A DNA stretch of 64,000 bases from Gallionella sp. (GCA_028699065.1 JAQVVH010000001.1:419860-483859); one strand, 5' to 3'. Positions 1-14,149 are shown, counted from the first letter of the stretch. Made by a program: numbers and translations. The notes: generated from the letters alone by a model not told the origin.

Positions 1-166
1 TGATGCCCAGCCCGGGAATATGAATGGGCAGAAGATTGTCCGGCTGCCAGGGCGCCGGGAGCAACAACAGCGTCTGGTCCATGGTTCCGATGGCGAGATT
101 CAACACCCACAGGGTTACACCCAGCGGCACCCAGACCAGGAGCCCCGTAATCAAATATTTTTTCAT
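1..166 (-). CDS. DUF502 family membrane protein, 5' part only
   Basis: Only the first 55 codons lie in the window; the gene runs off the left edge. The start reads MKKYLITGLLVWVPLGVTLW, a strongly hydrophobic first helix, followed by a loop containing a PAPW and an IPGLGI motif, which is the pattern of the DUF502 inner-membrane family. Its function is not established. The start lies 6 nt after the stop of the FmdB-type gene, so the two are probably one transcript. In many Betaproteobacteria this pair precedes aspS; that gene would lie just outside the window (inference). Confidence 0.8.
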   Translation of the reverse strand, partial: MKKYLITGLLVWVPLGVTLWVLNLAIGTMDQTLLLLPAPWQPDNLLPIHIPGLGI

Positions 167-172
167 CGCCAC

Positions 173-412
173 TCAGTTGGCCATAGGACAGCCACCGGCA
201 GCCGCGCAGGGCGCGCACTCTGCCTTGGGTTTATCCTTGAAATCGGTGGCGTAGTAACCGCTACCCTTGAGCTGAAAACCGGCGGCAGTCAATTGTTTGG
301 TGAACGTTTCCTTGCCGCATTCCGGACACACCGTCAGCGGCGCGTCGCTGAGTTTTTGCAACACGTCCTGCTGCGTACCGCAACTCGAGCAAGCGTAGGC
401 ATAAATCGGCAT
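173..412 (-). CDS. FmdB family zinc-ribbon regulatory protein
   Basis: A 79-residue protein starting MPIYAYACSSCGTQQDV. Two CxxC knuckles (CSSC near residue 8 and CPEC near residue 36) form the small zinc ribbon of the FmdB/CxxC-CxxC-SSSS family, whose molecular role is poorly known. The C-terminal tail CAPCAAAGGCPMAN is a common Cys-containing extension. I chose the internal ATG at 410-412 because the family begins MPxYxYxC and a GGGAG ribosome site precedes it; an in-frame upstream ATG would add 16 unrelated residues. It is first in a unit with the DUF502 gene. Confidence 0.88.
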   Translation of the reverse strand: MPIYAYACSSCGTQQDVLQKLSDAPLTVCPECGKETFTKQLTAAGFQLKGSGYYATDFKDKPKAECAPCAAAGGCPMAN

Positions 413-446
413 AAACAGCTCCCGCAAGGTAATTTTGAAGGCGCGC

Positions 447-452
447 ATTATA
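447..452 (-). promoter_or_regulatory. -10 box of the fmdB-type gene
   Basis: On the minus strand a perfect TATAAT lies 35 nt upstream of the chosen fmdB start. No good -35 box is visible at 16-18 nt, so the promoter is supported mainly by the -10. Confidence 0.45.
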
Positions 453-501
453 CGACACAAAGTCTGTTTTTTAGCAGCGGGGGCGGCTGTGAGCGCTAAA
501 T

Positions 502-530
502 TTGGCAGCGCGCGGGATTCCCCCTATAAT
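502..530 (+). promoter_or_regulatory. sigma70 promoter of rhlE
   Basis: TTGGCA (502-507), a 17-nt spacer and TATAAT (525-530) make a near-consensus sigma70 promoter pointing at rhlE. It leaves a leader of about 120 nt before the TTG start. Cold-shock helicase genes often have long leaders, but I see no specific structure in this one. Confidence 0.7.
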
Positions 531-658
531 GCGTCCGCCTCGCACCAGACCAATCGGCGCGAGCGCCTTCCTAAACGCACGATCTTTCCGATCGCTTATC
601 CGTCAGCCTCGATTGGTGTTGCCCCAAAGCTTCAGGCCGTCGCTGGAGTCATACAATT

Positions 659-2163
659 TTGTCGAATGAAATAACCTTTGCCGGCCTCGCGCTGGCACAA
701 CCTCTGTTACGTGCTATTGCCGACGCGGGCTATGAAAAACCCACTCCGGTCCAGGCTCAGGCCATCCCGCTTGTTCTGGCAGGCGGGGATCTGCTGGCGG
801 GTGCGCAAACCGGCACCGGCAAAACAGCTGGCTTTACGCTGCCTATCCTGCAGCGACTGAGCAGCGATTCCTCCAGCCCGGCACAACCGGGCAAGCCGCG
901 TTGCCTGATCCTGACCCCAACCCGGGAACTTGCCGCACAGGTTGAAGAATCGGTACGTTTGTACGGAAAGTACCTGTCGCTGAAGTCGATGGTGATGTTC
1001 GGCGGTGTCAACATCAACCCGCAAATTGATGCGTTGCGCCGGCCGCTGGACATTCTGGTCGCCACACCTGGCCGTCTGCTCGACCATGTCGGGCAGAAAA
1101 CCCTTAATTTGTCCGCAATCGAAATTCTGGTGTTGGATGAAGCCGATCGCATGCTCGACATGGGCTTTATCCGCGACATCAAAAAGATTCTCGCATTGCT
1201 CCCCAAACAGCGGCAGAACCTGCTTTTCTCGGCCACTTTCTCGGACGAGATCAAGGCATTGGCCGACGGACTTTTGCACAACCCGGGCTACGTCGAAGTG
1301 GCCAGACGCAATACCGCATCGGAATTGGTGGAACAGGGTATTTATCTCACGCCGCAAAAGCTGAAAACCTATCTCCTCATCCATTTGATCCGGCAGAATG
1401 ACTGGAAGCAGGTGCTGGTTTTTACCCGCACTAAACACGGCGCCAACCGGCTGGCTGAAAAACTCGGCAAGGCGGATATTCCTGCGATGGCGATTCATGG
1501 CAACAAAAGCCAGTCGGCTCGCACCAAAGCACTTGCCCAATTCAAGGAAGGTTCGCTGCCGGTGCTCGTGGCCACCGACATTGCCGCGCGCGGTCTGGAC
1601 ATCGACCAGCTGCCGCATGTGGTGAATTTTGAATTGCCCAACGTTCCCGAAGATTACGTTCATCGCATCGGCAGAACCGGCCGCGCCGGCTGCAATGGTG
1701 CCGCCGTATCTCTGGTGGACGAGGAGGAAAAACAACATCTGAAAAATATCGAACGGCTGATCAAGCGCGACATCCCCAGGCTGACGGCCGACGGATTCGT
1801 ACCGCCGGAAAATATTCCGGCCGAGCCCCCCCGCCCGCCACGGCCGCAACACGGACAGCGTCGCCACAGCAACACTACGGCCAGCACGTCGCGCAACGGC
1901 CCGCCCCAGAAACCGCGCAATCCGCAACAGCGCGATCAACCAACACGCGCCGGACAACCACCCGGCAATGGTTCACAGCCTAGAAAATCTCAACCGCAAG
2001 CGAAAAAAACTGAGGACACCTTGCTGTCCGAGGCAGCCCGGCACCAGGCGATGCCGCAACCGGGACTGTTTCAACCCGCACCCCAAGCCCGGCGTGAGCG
2101 CGGGGTAGGCCCGGTGCGCAACCAGAATGCAGGTCGTGGGGGACGCAGCGGCGGGCGCGGGCG

Positions 2164-2167
<4 letters not shown>
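659..2167 (+). CDS. rhlE: DEAD-box ATP-dependent RNA helicase, RhlE type
   Basis: A 502-residue DEAD-box helicase that remodels RNA during ribosome assembly or decay. Visible motifs in order: Walker A AQTGTGKT (residues 49-56), PTRELA, DEAD near residue 160, SAT in [16 protein letters not shown] and [10 protein letters not shown]. From about residue 385 the protein becomes a disordered, Pro/Arg/Gln-rich tail ending in RGG-like repeats, typical of RhlE. The start is a TTG with GGAG 10 nt upstream; it gives the family-like N-terminus [12 protein letters not shown]. The stop codon overlaps the stop of the convergent rluE gene. Confidence 0.93.
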
Positions 2168-4961
<2,794 letters not shown>

Positions 4962-4968
4962 CGGACGT

Positions 4969-4996
4969 AAAAAAGCCCGGCACATGTGCCGGGCTT
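4969..4996. terminator. Palindromic terminator between icd and the cold-shock gene
   Basis: A perfect 24-bp palindrome at 4973-4996 (arms AAGCCCGGCACA/TGTGCCGGGCTT) preceded on the plus strand by A6. Read on the minus strand it is a GC-rich stem followed by a T run, a standard terminator for the cold-shock gene. For icd the trailing T run is short, so it may act weakly in that direction. Confidence 0.8.
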
Positions 4997-5019
4997 AAAA
5001 TCCAAATCAAACTGTCCGT

Positions 5020-5223
5020 TTAAGCGGCCTGAATGTTGGAAGCTTGCTTGCCTTTGGGGCCTTGTACGACTTCAAAGGAAACCTTTTGGCCTTCCTTCAG
5101 TGTTTTGAAACCGCTCATATTGATCGCGGAGAAATGCGCGAACAGGTCTTCGCTGCCATCATCCGGAGTGATAAAGCCGAAGCCCTTTGCGTCATTGAAC
5201 CACTTTACGGTACCAGTTGCCAT
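5020..5223 (-). CDS. Cold-shock protein, CspA family
   Basis: A 67-residue OB-fold nucleic-acid chaperone starting [18 protein letters not shown]. Both RNA-binding motifs are intact: RNP1 KGFGFI and RNP2-like DLFAHFSAI. These proteins bind single-stranded RNA/DNA, melt mRNA structure and may act as antiterminators. It is monocistronic, with its own upstream promoter, a leader of about 100 nt and a palindromic terminator. Which paralogue it is cannot be told from one genome fragment. Confidence 0.95.
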   Translation of the reverse strand: MATGTVKWFNDAKGFGFITPDDGSEDLFAHFSAINMSGFKTLKEGQKVSFEVVQGPKGKQASNIQAA

Positions 5224-5335
5224 GTGTTTACTTCCTTACAAAAAACCGGGAGAAATTCCCGTGAAACTGTTTGAAACCAAGACCGCACACGGCAAAACCG
5301 GTACTGCAGAAACTTTGAATCAAACACCCGCGCGC

Positions 5336-5365
5336 TTTGTACTCCGGTTTACCAGATATCGTCAA
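5336..5365 (-). promoter_or_regulatory. Candidate promoter of the cold-shock gene
   Basis: On the minus strand TTGACG (5365-5360), an 18-nt spacer and TACAAA (5341-5336). Transcription from here gives a leader of about 105 nt, in the range of cspA-type leaders. A second TTGACA lies 12 nt further upstream (5377-5372) but has no good -10 partner. Confidence 0.45.
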
Positions 5366-5462
5366 GGGTTTTGTCAAATATATTTTTATTGTCATGCCTT
5401 CCGGACTTGAAAAACCGGGATCAATCGTCAACTATATGGCCTGACCAGATACCATTTGAATC

Positions 5463-5768
5463 ATGAGCAAACAGGATAACAACACAGCTTTGGCGCCGGA
5501 GCGCGTCATCAGCAAACCGCCCCGGATGTACAAGGTCATCCTGCTGAATGATGACTACACCACGATGGAGTTCGTCATCGAAGTGTTGAGGATATATTTT
5601 TCGATGGGCCGTGAACGTGCAGCACAAATTATGCTCATAATCCACAACGAGGGTTCCGCCGTATGCGGTGTATATTCCCGCGACATCGCGGAAACCAAAG
5701 TGGCTCAGGTCAGCGAGTTTGCAAAACAGAACAGCCACCCACTACGATGCATCATGGAAGGGAATTGA
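5463..5768 (+). CDS. clpS: ATP-dependent Clp protease adaptor ClpS
   Basis: A 101-residue adaptor that delivers N-degron substrates to ClpAP. The conserved core [21 protein letters not shown] holds the Asn-Asp-Asp substrate pocket and the following Met gate region. A flexible N-terminal extension of about 20 residues precedes it, as needed for ClpA engagement. The clpA start follows 1 nt after the stop, so the adaptor and its unfoldase are made from one message. Confidence 0.95.
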   Translation: MSKQDNNTALAPERVISKPPRMYKVILLNDDYTTMEFVIEVLRIYFSMGRERAAQIMLIIHNEGSAVCGVYSRDIAETKVAQVSEFAKQNSHPLRCIMEGN

Positions 5769-5769
5769 G

Positions 5770-8028
5770 ATGATTGCACAGGAACTTGAAGTCAGCCTGC
5801 ATCTGGCGTTTGTCGAAGCCCGGCAAAAACGCCATGAGCTCATTACAGTCGAGCATCTCCTGCTGGCGATGCTGGACAACCCCTCCGCCACCCTGGTGCT
5901 GCGCGCCTGCAAAATCGATATCGACGAGCTGCGTAATGTCGTCTCCGATTTCATCGAAACGCACACACCCGTCGTGCCAGGCACGGATGAAGTGGACACC
6001 CAACCGACGGTGGGATTCCAGCGCGTAATCCAGCGCGCCATCCTGCATGTCCAGTCCACCAACAAGAAGGAGGTCTCCGGTGCCAATATTCTGGCGGCGC
6101 TATTCGGCGAAAAAGAATCGCACGCGGTGCACTTTCTGACCCAGCACGGCCTCGACCGGCTCGACGTTGTGAATTACATCACCCATGGCATCGGCAAGAG
6201 CGAGGCCACCAGCACCACACATACCGCCAACGAAAGTGAAACCCGGCAAACCGCCGACGAGGAAAGTGCGCTGTCCAACTACACCACGGATCTCAACGCC
6301 CAGGCACGCGCCGGCAAGATTGATCCGCTGATCGGCCGCGAGTTGGAGCTGGAACGGGTGATTCAAACCCTGTGCCGCCGGCGCAAGAACAATCCCCTGC
6401 TGGTCGGCGAAGCCGGCGTGGGGAAAACCGCAATTGCCGAAGGACTTGCACGCCGGATCGTCGAAAACAATGTACCGGACATCCTCAAGGATGCCAGCGT
6501 CTATGCGCTGGATATGGGCGCCCTGCTTGCAGGCACCAAATATCGCGGCGATTTCGAGCAACGCCTGAAGGCTGTGCTGAAGGAATTGAAAGATGCGCCG
6601 AACGCCGTGCTCTTCATCGACGAGATTCACACGCTCATTGGCGCAGGCGCAGCTTCCGGCGGCACTATGGACGCTTCCAACCTGCTCAAACCGGTTCTCT
6701 CGAGCGGCCAATTGAAATGCATCGGTGCAACGACCTATCAGGAATATCGCGGCATTTTCGAAAAGGATCACGCGCTGTCGCGCCGGTTCCAAAAGATCGA
6801 CGTGCCCGAACCCACGGTCGAGCAAACCGTCGAAATTCTCAAGGGATTGCGTCCCCGTTTCGAGGAACACCATAACGTCAAATTCACCACGGCGGCCCTG
6901 GCAAGTGCGGCAGAGCTCTCGGCACGCTTCATCAATGACCGTCACCTGCCGGACAAGGCCATCGACGTGCTCGACGAAGCCGGCGCAGCGCAGCGAATTC
7001 TGCCCAAATCGAAACAGAAGAAAACCATCGGCAAGCACGAGATTGAGGAGATCATCGCCAAGATCGCCCGTATCCCGGCACGCACCGTCTCGCACGACGA
7101 CAAGAACGCGCTGAAGAATCTCGAGCGCGATTTGAAGGCCACCGTCTTTGGCCAAAATCAGGCCATCGAAGTTCTGGCACGCGCCATTAAAATGTCGCGC
7201 AGCGGATTGGGTAATCCGCAGAAACCAATTGGCAGCTTCCTGTTCTCCGGTCCTACCGGTGTCGGCAAGACAGAAGTGGCGCGCCAGCTCGCCTATTCCA
7301 TGGGCATGCCGCTGCACCGCTTCGACATGTCCGAATACATGGAGCGTCATGCCGTGAGCCGTCTGATCGGCGCGCCCCCCGGCTATGTCGGTTTCGAACA
7401 GGGCGGCCTGCTCACCGAAGCCATCAGCAAACAGCCGCATTCCGTGCTGTTGCTGGATGAAATCGAGAAGGCGCACCCGGACATCTTTAACATCCTGTTG
7501 CAGGTGATGGATCACGGCACATTGACGGACAATAACGGACGCAAGGCCGATTTCCGCAACGTCGTTATTATCATGACCACCAACGCCGGCGCCGAAGCCC
7601 TGAATAAGACCCAGATTGGTTTTACCAAAACAGCCGCATCAGGGGACGAAATGGCCGATATCAAGCGGCTGTTCAGTCCGGAATTTCGCAATCGACTGGA
7701 TGCCATCGTCTCTTTCGCGCCGCTCAACAAGGAAGTCATCCTGCGCGTGGTGGACAAATTCCTCATGCAACTGGAAGAACAGCTGCACGAAAAGAAAGTG
7801 GACGCCACGTTCACCGAAGCACTCAAGGATTATCTCGCCGACCACGGCTTCGATCCGCTGATGGGCGCACGGCCGATGGCACGCCTGATTCAGGACACCA
7901 TCCGTTCCGCACTGGCCGACGAACTATTATTCGGCCGGCTGGCCAATGGTGGAAAGGTCACCGTGGATTTCAAGGATGGCAAAGTGGCGCTGGCGTTCAA
8001 TGACACAGAAGAAGCTATTCCGGCCTGA
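5770..8028 (+). CDS. clpA: ATP-dependent Clp protease ATP-binding subunit ClpA
   Basis: A 752-residue AAA+ unfoldase that feeds substrates to ClpP. Domains in order: N-terminal Clp repeats (from [14 protein letters not shown]) that bind ClpS, first ATPase module with Walker A GEAGVGKT and Walker B-like DEIHTLIG, second module with GPTGVGKT and DEIEKAHPD, then the sensor-2 region. There is no ClpB-style coiled-coil middle domain. The ATG at 5770 is used because an AAGGGA site precedes it and it matches the family N-terminus; a longer in-frame reading overlaps clpS and looks spurious. Its 3' end overlaps gluQRS. Confidence 0.96.
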   Translation: MIAQELEVSLHLAFVEARQKRHELITVEHLLLAMLDNPSATLVLRACKIDIDELRNVVSDFIETHTPVVPGTDEVDTQPTVGFQRVIQRAILHVQSTNKKEVSGANILAALFGEKESHAVHFLTQHGLDRLDVVNYITHGIGKSEATSTTHTANESETRQTADEESALSNYTTDLNAQARAGKIDPLIGRELELERVIQTLCRRRKNNPLLVGEAGVGKTAIAEGLARRIVENNVPDILKDASVYALDMGALLAGTKYRGDFEQRLKAVLKELKDAPNAVLFIDEIHTLIGAGAASGGTMDASNLLKPVLSSGQLKCIGATTYQEYRGIFEKDHALSRRFQKIDVPEPTVEQTVEILKGLRPRFEEHHNVKFTTAALASAAELSARFINDRHLPDKAIDVLDEAGAAQRILPKSKQKKTIGKHEIEEIIAKIARIPARTVSHDDKNALKNLERDLKATVFGQNQAIEVLARAIKMSRSGLGNPQKPIGSFLFSGPTGVGKTEVARQLAYSMGMPLHRFDMSEYMERHAVSRLIGAPPGYVGFEQGGLLTEAISKQPHSVLLLDEIEKAHPDIFNILLQVMDHGTLTDNNGRKADFRNVVIIMTTNAGAEALNKTQIGFTKTAASGDEMADIKRLFSPEFRNRLDAIVSFAPLNKEVILRVVDKFLMQLEEQLHEKKVDATFTEALKDYLADHGFDPLMGARPMARLIQDTIRSALADELLFGRLANGGKVTVDFKDGKVALAFNDTEEAIPA

Positions 8029-8929
8029 TCCAGCTTATCGCGGGCGCTTCGCCCCCTCCCCTACCGGCCCACTGCATTTTGGCTCGCTTGTAGCTGCCGT
8101 AGGCAGCTACCTGGACGCGAAACATCATGGCGGCACGTGGCTGATCCGCATGGAAGATCTGGACACGCCACGTTGCATGCCGAACGCAGCGGAAGACATT
8201 CTGCGCACACTGGCTGCTTTCGGGCTCCACAGCGACGAGCCGGTCCTTTACCAAAGCCGGCGCAGCAGTGCTTACGAAAAAACCCTGAAATATCTCCAAG
8301 ACATCGGCACAACCTACCCCTGCGGCTGCACGCGCAAGGAAATCAGTGACTCGGCATTGCAGGGCATTGACGGCCCTGTTTACCCCGGCACCTGCCGTAA
8401 TGGCTTTTCCCCGGAGCGCAAAGCGCACGCATGGCGTGTACGTACTGATAGCCGGCGTGTGGAATTCGACGATGAATTACAGGGCCGCATCGGTCAGAAC
8501 ATCGAAAACGAAATCGGAGATTTCGTCATCAAACGCGCCGATGGCCTGTTTGCCTATCAGCTGGCTGTCGTCGTGGACGATGCCTTCCAGGGCATCACGC
8601 ATGTAGTGCGTGGCGCTGATCTGCTCAGTTCAACCCCGCGCCAGATTCACCTGCAACATCTGCTCGGATTGACCACGCCGGCTTACATGCACCTGCCCGT
8701 CGTAACCAATCACGCCGGCGAAAAACTGAGCAAACAAACCCGGGCAGAAGCGGTCATTCCGGGAGATGGCGCCACCTTGTATCAGGTGCTGAAATTCCTG
8801 CGGCAACAGCCACCGCCCTCTTTGCGCGAAGACGCCATCAAAGAAATGCTGGCATGGGGGGTAAAACACTGGCAGCCGGAAAATCTGCGCGGCCCGTTAC
8901 ACCTCATGGCCGATCAGTCCGCCGCCTGA
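8000..8929 (+). CDS. gluQ: Glutamyl-Q tRNA(Asp) synthetase
   Basis: A 309-residue truncated paralogue of glutamyl-tRNA synthetase that attaches glutamate to the queuosine base of tRNA(Asp). It has the class I signature [14 protein letters not shown], a zinc-binding cluster around CGCTRKE and a KMSKS-like GEKLSKQ, and lacks the anticodon-binding domain. I chose the ATG at 8000, overlapping the end of clpA by 29 nt, because it gives the usual short lead before [10 protein letters not shown]. It converges on glmM with a 16-bp overlap. Confidence 0.92.
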   Translation: MTQKKLFRPDPAYRGRFAPSPTGPLHFGSLVAAVGSYLDAKHHGGTWLIRMEDLDTPRCMPNAAEDILRTLAAFGLHSDEPVLYQSRRSSAYEKTLKYLQDIGTTYPCGCTRKEISDSALQGIDGPVYPGTCRNGFSPERKAHAWRVRTDSRRVEFDDELQGRIGQNIENEIGDFVIKRADGLFAYQLAVVVDDAFQGITHVVRGADLLSSTPRQIHLQHLLGLTTPAYMHLPVVTNHAGEKLSKQTRAEAVIPGDGATLYQVLKFLRQQPPPSLREDAIKEMLAWGVKHWQPENLRGPLHLMADQSAA

Positions 8930-10266
8930 CGCACCGCCGCGGCAATATTTTCAGCCAAACGCTGCACCTGCGCTGCGTCCTCGCCTTCGACCATCACGCG
9001 CAACAGCGGCTCGGTTCCGGAAGGACGCAAGAGCACCCGGCCCTTGCCCGAGAGTTCGGTTTCCGCCGCGGCAACCGCCGCACGCACATCGGCATCACCG
9101 GCAAAATCGATCTTGCGGGCAACGCGAACATTGATCAACACCTGCGGGAACATGACGAGATCTGCAGCCGCCTGAGCCAGTGTGAACCCCTGCGCGCGCA
9201 ACGCATGCAAGACCTGCAATGCGGAAACAAGGCCATCGCCGGTCGTGTGTTTATCCAGACAAATAATATGTCCTGAATTTTCACCGCCCAGTTGCCAGCC
9301 GTTTTCCAGCAGCAGCTCCATCACATAACGGTCGCCCACTTTGGCACGCAGGAAAGGAATTTCCATCTGCCGCATCGCCAGCTCGAAAGCAAAATTGGTC
9401 ATCAGCGTCCCGGCCACACCGCCCTTGAGCGTCCCTTGTGCCTTGCGATGGCGGGCAATGATATAAATCAGCTGATCACCGTCATACAGCTTGCCTGCCG
9501 CATCCGCCATGATCAACCGGTCGCCGTCGCCGTCGAGCGCGATTCCGAGATCGGCCTGATTATCCACCACCGCCTTCTGCAGATTTTGCGGTTTGGTCGC
9601 GCCGAAACCGGCATTGATATTCTTGCCATCCGGCTCCGCACCGATCGAAATAACCTCGGCACCCAATTCGTGAAAAACATTCCGCGCCACAAGATAGGCC
9701 GCGCCATGCGCGCTATCCACGACGACTTTCAGTCCGCGCAGATTCATCTCGTTGGGGAATGTGCTCTTGCAGAATTCGATGTAACGCCCGGATGCATCGT
9801 CGATACGTTTGGCCTTGCCGAGTGCATCGGAAGCATTACTATGCATCGCCTCGTCCAGCTCGGCCTCGATCGCCAGCTCGACGTCATCCGGCAACTTGGT
9901 GCCCGCACCGGAAAAGAATTTGATGCCGTTATCTTCAAACGGATTATGTGATGCGGAAATCACCACCCCCGCTTGCAGGCGCAGCGCACGGGTCAGATAA
10001 GCCACTGCCGGAGTCGGAATCGGGCCGGCCAGATAAACGTCAATTCCCGCCGCGATCAAACCTGCTTCCAGCGCGGATTCCAGCATATAGCCGGAGATGC
10101 GTGTGTCCTTGCCGATCAGCACACCGGCGCGCTTGCCGTTCTTGAGCCGATCGCCCGCCAGCACCTTGCCTGCGGCATAGCCCAGATGCATTACGAACTG
10201 CGGCGTAATCGGGGCGACCCCCACCCTGCCGCGCACACCATCTGTTCCAAAATATTTTCTGCTCAT
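8914..10266 (-). CDS. glmM: Phosphoglucosamine mutase
   Basis: A 450-residue enzyme converting glucosamine-6-phosphate to glucosamine-1-phosphate for peptidoglycan and LPS precursors. It starts [13 protein letters not shown], carries the phosphoserine loop [16 protein letters not shown], the metal loop DGDGDR and the C-terminal phosphate-binding [15 protein letters not shown]. It follows folP after 1 nt, an order (ftsH-folP-glmM) conserved across Proteobacteria. Confidence 0.96.
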   Translation of the reverse strand: MSRKYFGTDGVRGRVGVAPITPQFVMHLGYAAGKVLAGDRLKNGKRAGVLIGKDTRISGYMLESALEAGLIAAGIDVYLAGPIPTPAVAYLTRALRLQAGVVISASHNPFEDNGIKFFSGAGTKLPDDVELAIEAELDEAMHSNASDALGKAKRIDDASGRYIEFCKSTFPNEMNLRGLKVVVDSAHGAAYLVARNVFHELGAEVISIGAEPDGKNINAGFGATKPQNLQKAVVDNQADLGIALDGDGDRLIMADAAGKLYDGDQLIYIIARHRKAQGTLKGGVAGTLMTNFAFELAMRQMEIPFLRAKVGDRYVMELLLENGWQLGGENSGHIICLDKHTTGDGLVSALQVLHALRAQGFTLAQAAADLVMFPQVLINVRVARKIDFAGDADVRAAVAAAETELSGKGRVLLRPSGTEPLLRVMVEGEDAAQVQRLAENIAAAVRQAAD

Positions 10267-10267
10267 A

Positions 10268-11092
10268 TCAAACCTCGTTCAGCGCATTCATGATTTTCAA
10301 TGCATCCACGGTTTCGCGGACATCGTGCACACGCACAATAGCGGCACCCCGTTGTACCGCCAGCACGGCGGCCACCACACTGGCAGTTTTTCGGTCATTC
10401 ACCTCGCGTCCCGTCAACTGCCCCAGCATGGATTTGCGCGACAAACCGACCAGCAGCGGCACCCCCAAACTGTTCAGTCGGGGAAGCTGCTTCAGCAGCT
10501 CGAGATTATGCGCCAACGTCTTGCCAAAACCGAAACCCGGATCCAGCACGATGCGTTCGGACGCAACACCGGCCGCAGCCAGCGTGGCCAGGCGTTGTTG
10601 AAAAAACGCCCCCACGTCAGCCACCACATCAGCATAGATCGGCCGAGCCTGCATGGTCTGCGGCGTTCCCTGCTTGTGCATCAGACAAACCCCGGCAGCG
10701 GATCCGGCCACCACCTGCACGGCGCCTTCCGCCTGCAGGGCATTGACATCATTGACCAGACTGGCGCCTGCAGCCAGCGCTGCATGCATGACTGCCGGTT
10801 TCCAGGTGTCGATGGAGATGGGCGCGGCAACATCGCGAAGTCCCTCGATCACCGGCAGCACCCGATCCAGCTCTTCCTGCAAGCCTATCGCGGCTGCGCC
10901 AGGACGTGTTGATTCACCCCCGATATCCAGAAAATCGGCGCCCTCCGCCAGCAGCCGGTGTGCATGATCAATTGCGGTCTTGGCCGTAAAAAACCGGCCC
11001 CCATCCGAAAAGGAATCCGGTGTTACGTTGACGATACCCATCACCCGCGGGCGGGAAAGGTCTAGCGCGTATTGACCGCAGCGGAAGGACAT
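10268..11092 (-). CDS. folP: Dihydropteroate synthase
   Basis: A 274-residue TIM-barrel enzyme that condenses p-aminobenzoate with dihydropterin pyrophosphate in folate synthesis; it is the target of sulfonamides. The signatures [15 protein letters not shown] and [12 protein letters not shown] are intact, as is the DPGFGFGKT motif. It lies between ftsH and glmM on the same strand. About 77 bp separate it from ftsH; that gap holds an inverted repeat (GAAAGGTGA at 11113, TCACCTTTC at 11152) that could form a weak processing or attenuation hairpin. Confidence 0.96.
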   Translation of the reverse strand: MSFRCGQYALDLSRPRVMGIVNVTPDSFSDGGRFFTAKTAIDHAHRLLAEGADFLDIGGESTRPGAAAIGLQEELDRVLPVIEGLRDVAAPISIDTWKPAVMHAALAAGASLVNDVNALQAEGAVQVVAGSAAGVCLMHKQGTPQTMQARPIYADVVADVGAFFQQRLATLAAAGVASERIVLDPGFGFGKTLAHNLELLKQLPRLNSLGVPLLVGLSRKSMLGQLTGREVNDRKTASVVAAVLAVQRGAAIVRVHDVRETVDALKIMNALNEV

Positions 11093-11169
11093 TGGAACAA
11101 AGGACAGGGAAAGATGAAAGGTGAAAAACCCGGCGGATTAAATTTCACGCGTCACCTTTCAGAATCCGT

Positions 11170-13074
11170 TCAGGTTTCCTGGGCAGGCTCGCCGGCGTCC
11201 ACGATGGGCGCGCTCGGCGTCTTGTCCTTCGGAGGTTCTTGCGGCGCAGTGGACGAACTGGGTTTGGGCGGCCGCGGCGGATTGCCGTTCATGATGTCGT
11301 CGATCTGCTCGGCATCAATCGTTTCCCATTCCAGCAGCGCCTTGGTCATCGCCTCCATCTTGTCGCGATTGTCCTCGATCAGCTTGCGCGCCAGCCCGTA
11401 TTGCTGGTCGATGATGCGGCGAATTTCAGTATCGACTTTTTGCATCGTCGCTTCGGAAATATTTTTGTGCGTGGTCACCGAACGGCCGAGGAAAACCTCA
11501 CCCTCGTTTTCGGCATACACCATCGTGCCCAGCGCATCCGACATCCCCCACTGGGTCACCATCTTGCGCGCCATATCCGTCGCACGCTCGAAGTCATTCG
11601 ATGCACCCGTGGTCATCTGGTGCATGAAGACTTCTTCGGCAATCCGGCCACCAAACAGCACGGCGATCGTCGAGAGAATCCGGTCTCTGTCCATGCTGTA
11701 ACGATCTTCCGTCGGCAGCTGCATGGTCAGTCCCAGCGCGCGACCGCGCGGAATGATCGTAACCTTGTGCACCGGATCGGTCTTCGGCAGCAGCCGCGCC
11801 ACGAGCGCATGGCCGGCTTCGTGATAGGCGGTGTTGCGGCGCTCCTCTTCCGGCATGATCATGGACTTGCGCTCCGCACCCATCATGATCTTGTCCTTGG
11901 CGGATTCGAAATCATCCATCTCGACAAAACGCTTGTTGCGCCGCGCAGCAAACAACGCAGCCTCGTTAACAAGATTGGCAATATCCGCGCCGGAAAATCC
12001 CGGCGTACCGCGCGCAAGAATGTCGGCTTTGACATCCGTAGCCACCGGCACCTTGCGCATGTGAACCATGAGAATCTGCTCGCGCCCGCGAATGTCCGGC
12101 AGCGGCACGACGACCTGACGATCGAAACGTCCCGGCCGCAGCAATGCCGGATCAAGCACATCCGGACGGTTGGTTGCGGCAATCACAATCACGCCGCTGG
12201 AACCTTCGAAGCCATCCATTTCCACCAGCAGTGCATTCAGCGTCTGCTCGCGTTCGTCGTTGCCACCACCGAGACCCGCGCCACGCTGACGTCCAACGGC
12301 GTCGATCTCATCGATAAACACGATGCAGGGCGACTGTTTCTTGGCCTGTTCAAACATGTCCCGCACGCGTGCGGCGCCCACACCGACGAACATCTCGACG
12401 AAATCCGAGCCGGAAATAGAGAAGAACGGCACCTTCGCCTCACCCGCGATTGCCTTCGCCAGCAGGGTTTTACCGGTACCCGGCGAACCCACCATCAATA
12501 CGCCGCGCGGAATACGTCCGCCCAGATTCTGGAATTTGGAAGGGTCGCGCAAAAAATCGACCAATTCACTGACCTCTTCCTTGGCCTCATCGCAACCGGC
12601 CACATCGGCAAACGTCACGCGTTCCTTGGAATCGTCCAGCATGCGGGCGCGGGATTTACCAAAGGAAAACGCCCCGCCCTTGCCACCGCCCTGCATTTGC
12701 CGCATGAAAAATATCCACACCGCAATCAGCAGGATCATCGGGAACCAGGACACAAAAATATTCATAAAAACGGACGGCTCTTCATCCGGTTTAGCCTCAA
12801 TAGCCACCCCGTTTTTGAGCAAATCCGACACCATCCACAAATCGTTTGGCGCATAGCTGACAATGCGGCGACCATCGGAAGTAACGGCTTTCAGGGTGCG
12901 GCCTTCAATCGTCACCTTGGAGATATGGCCCTGTTTAACCTCATCGAGGAACTGGGAATATTCAATCTGCGACTGCGCCGTCTGCTGCTGGCGCGCATTG
13001 AACTGGTTGAAAACTGTCATCAGCACCAGTGCGACGACCATCCAGATAGCGATACTCTTAAACAGATTGTTCAA
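11170..13074 (-). CDS. ftsH: ATP-dependent zinc metalloprotease FtsH
   Basis: A 634-residue membrane AAA+ protease that degrades misfolded membrane proteins and regulators such as RpoH and LpxC in model species. Two membrane helices flank a periplasmic domain in the first 125 residues. Then come Walker A GSPGTGKT, Walker B IVFIDEID, the second region of homology, and the zinc site HEAGH. The C-terminus is a Pro/Ala-rich tail. The start is a TTG with AAAGGAG upstream, giving [11 protein letters not shown]. It follows rlmE by 45 bp, the same pair as in E. coli. Confidence 0.96.
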   Translation of the reverse strand: MNNLFKSIAIWMVVALVLMTVFNQFNARQQQTAQSQIEYSQFLDEVKQGHISKVTIEGRTLKAVTSDGRRIVSYAPNDLWMVSDLLKNGVAIEAKPDEEPSVFMNIFVSWFPMILLIAVWIFFMRQMQGGGKGGAFSFGKSRARMLDDSKERVTFADVAGCDEAKEEVSELVDFLRDPSKFQNLGGRIPRGVLMVGSPGTGKTLLAKAIAGEAKVPFFSISGSDFVEMFVGVGAARVRDMFEQAKKQSPCIVFIDEIDAVGRQRGAGLGGGNDEREQTLNALLVEMDGFEGSSGVIVIAATNRPDVLDPALLRPGRFDRQVVVPLPDIRGREQILMVHMRKVPVATDVKADILARGTPGFSGADIANLVNEAALFAARRNKRFVEMDDFESAKDKIMMGAERKSMIMPEEERRNTAYHEAGHALVARLLPKTDPVHKVTIIPRGRALGLTMQLPTEDRYSMDRDRILSTIAVLFGGRIAEEVFMHQMTTGASNDFERATDMARKMVTQWGMSDALGTMVYAENEGEVFLGRSVTTHKNISEATMQKVDTEIRRIIDQQYGLARKLIEDNRDKMEAMTKALLEWETIDAEQIDDIMNGNPPRPPKPSSSTAPQEPPKDKTPSAPIVDAGEPAQET

Positions 13075-13119
13075 TTTAACTCCTTTGCTGGTGCCTTGTG
13101 CTGCCGGACGGCCATTAGA

Positions 13120-13755
13120 CTATGGATTACCGGAATTCTCAAGCGTCCCGCTGGCCAATAAATACACTTCACTACTGCGGTCTCGCGAGGCCTTGGGCTT
13201 GCGCGAAACCACACGAACGAAATGCTGACGCATATTTTTCAAATACGCCTCGAAACCCGCGCCCTGAAAAACCTTCACCAGAAAACTGCCTTCCGGCGTG
13301 AGATGCTCGAGGGCAAATTCCATGGCCAGTTCTGCCAGGTACATCGCCCGCGCCTGATCTGCCGACACGATGCCGCTGATATTGGGGGCCATATCCGAAA
13401 TTACAAGCCCGACCGACCGGCCGGCCAGCGCCGACTCCAGCTGATGCAGCACAGACTCCTCGCGGAAATCGCCCTGAATGAATGTCACCCCGGCCAAGGG
13501 GTCCAGCGGCAGCAAGTCGAGCGCGATGACTTTGCCGGCCTGCCCGACTCGCGTTGCGGCCACCTGCGACCACCCACCCGGGGTTGCCCCCAAGTCCACA
13601 ACCACCATACCTGGCTTGAGCAAATGATCACGTTCATCGATCTCCAGCAGCTTGTACGCGGCCCGCGAACGGTAACCCGCCTTCTGCGCAAGCTGCACAT
13701 AAGGATCGCTCACGTGTTCGCGCATCCATTGTTTGCTGGTTTTGGAAGGCTTCAT
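13120..13755 (-). CDS. rlmE: 23S rRNA 2'-O-ribose U2552 methyltransferase RlmE
   Basis: A 211-residue SAM-dependent methyltransferase (RrmJ/FtsJ). The N-terminus has the basic [27 protein letters not shown] segment around the first catalytic Lys; the SAM loop is [15 protein letters not shown], followed by the catalytic Asp in SDMAPN and a Lys in FLVKVFQG. It heads the rlmE-ftsH-folP-glmM unit. It diverges from yhbY with only 34 bp between starts. Confidence 0.95.
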   Translation of the reverse strand: MKPSKTSKQWMREHVSDPYVQLAQKAGYRSRAAYKLLEIDERDHLLKPGMVVVDLGATPGGWSQVAATRVGQAGKVIALDLLPLDPLAGVTFIQGDFREESVLHQLESALAGRSVGLVISDMAPNISGIVSADQARAMYLAELAMEFALEHLTPEGSFLVKVFQGAGFEAYLKNMRQHFVRVVSRKPKASRDRSSEVYLLASGTLENSGNP

Positions 13756-13789
13756 CGATTAGAATCCGCGCTCTTTTGAAAGGTTTGCC

Positions 13790-14149
13790 ATGTTATCCCT
13801 GACTATATCCGAACGCCGCGACCTCAAAGCCCGCGCCCACGCCCTTAATCCCACCATCCTGATCGGCGATGCCGGACTAAGCGAAGGCGTACTTAAGGAA
13901 ATCAATCTCACGCTGCTGCGGCACGAATTAATCAAAATTCGCGTTTCCGGCGACGACCGCGAAGCCCGCGCGGCCATGCTCGATCAAATCTGCACCGAGC
14001 TCGACGCGGCGCCGGTGCAACACATCGGCAAAATTCTGGTGGTGTATCGCCCGAATCCGGAAAACGCACTGCCCGCAATCAAAAAAGTACCGCAACGCAA
14101 GGGCAGCAGAAAGCCGCTCACCAAAAAGCAGCTGGCAAGCCGCAGCTAA
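13790..14149 (+). CDS. yhbY: YhbY/CRS1-YhbY (CRM) domain RNA-binding protein
   Basis: A 119-residue protein with a single CRM domain (LTISERRDLKARAHALNPTI at the start, then a GLSEGV loop and ELIKIRV strand) that associates with pre-50S ribosomes. The C-terminal 25 residues are a basic Lys/Arg-rich tail. It is transcribed divergently from rlmE and converges on greA (6 bp between stop codons). This arrangement beside rlmE and ftsH is conserved in Beta- and Gammaproteobacteria. Confidence 0.93.
   Translation: MLSLTISERRDLKARAHALNPTILIGDAGLSEGVLKEINLTLLRHELIKIRVSGDDREARAAMLDQICTELDAAPVQHIGKILVVYRPNPENALPAIKKVPQRKGSRKPLTKKQLASRS

Noticed and set aside
5406-5438. CTTGAAA upstream of clpS as a possible sigma32 promoter
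   Set aside because: The -35 word is good, but no CCCCAT-like -10 lies at 13-15 nt; the TATATG further on has a 20-nt gap.
11113-11160. Inverted repeat GAAAGGTGA/TCACCTTTC between ftsH and folP as a terminator
   Set aside because: The loop is long (30 nt) and there is no T run; ftsH-folP-glmM is usually one operon.
11239-13161. A 640-codon open frame on the plus strand opposite ftsH
   Set aside because: It is antisense to a full-length, well-conserved FtsH, is rich in His/Arg/Gln as expected for a mirrored GC-rich frame, and shows no domain.
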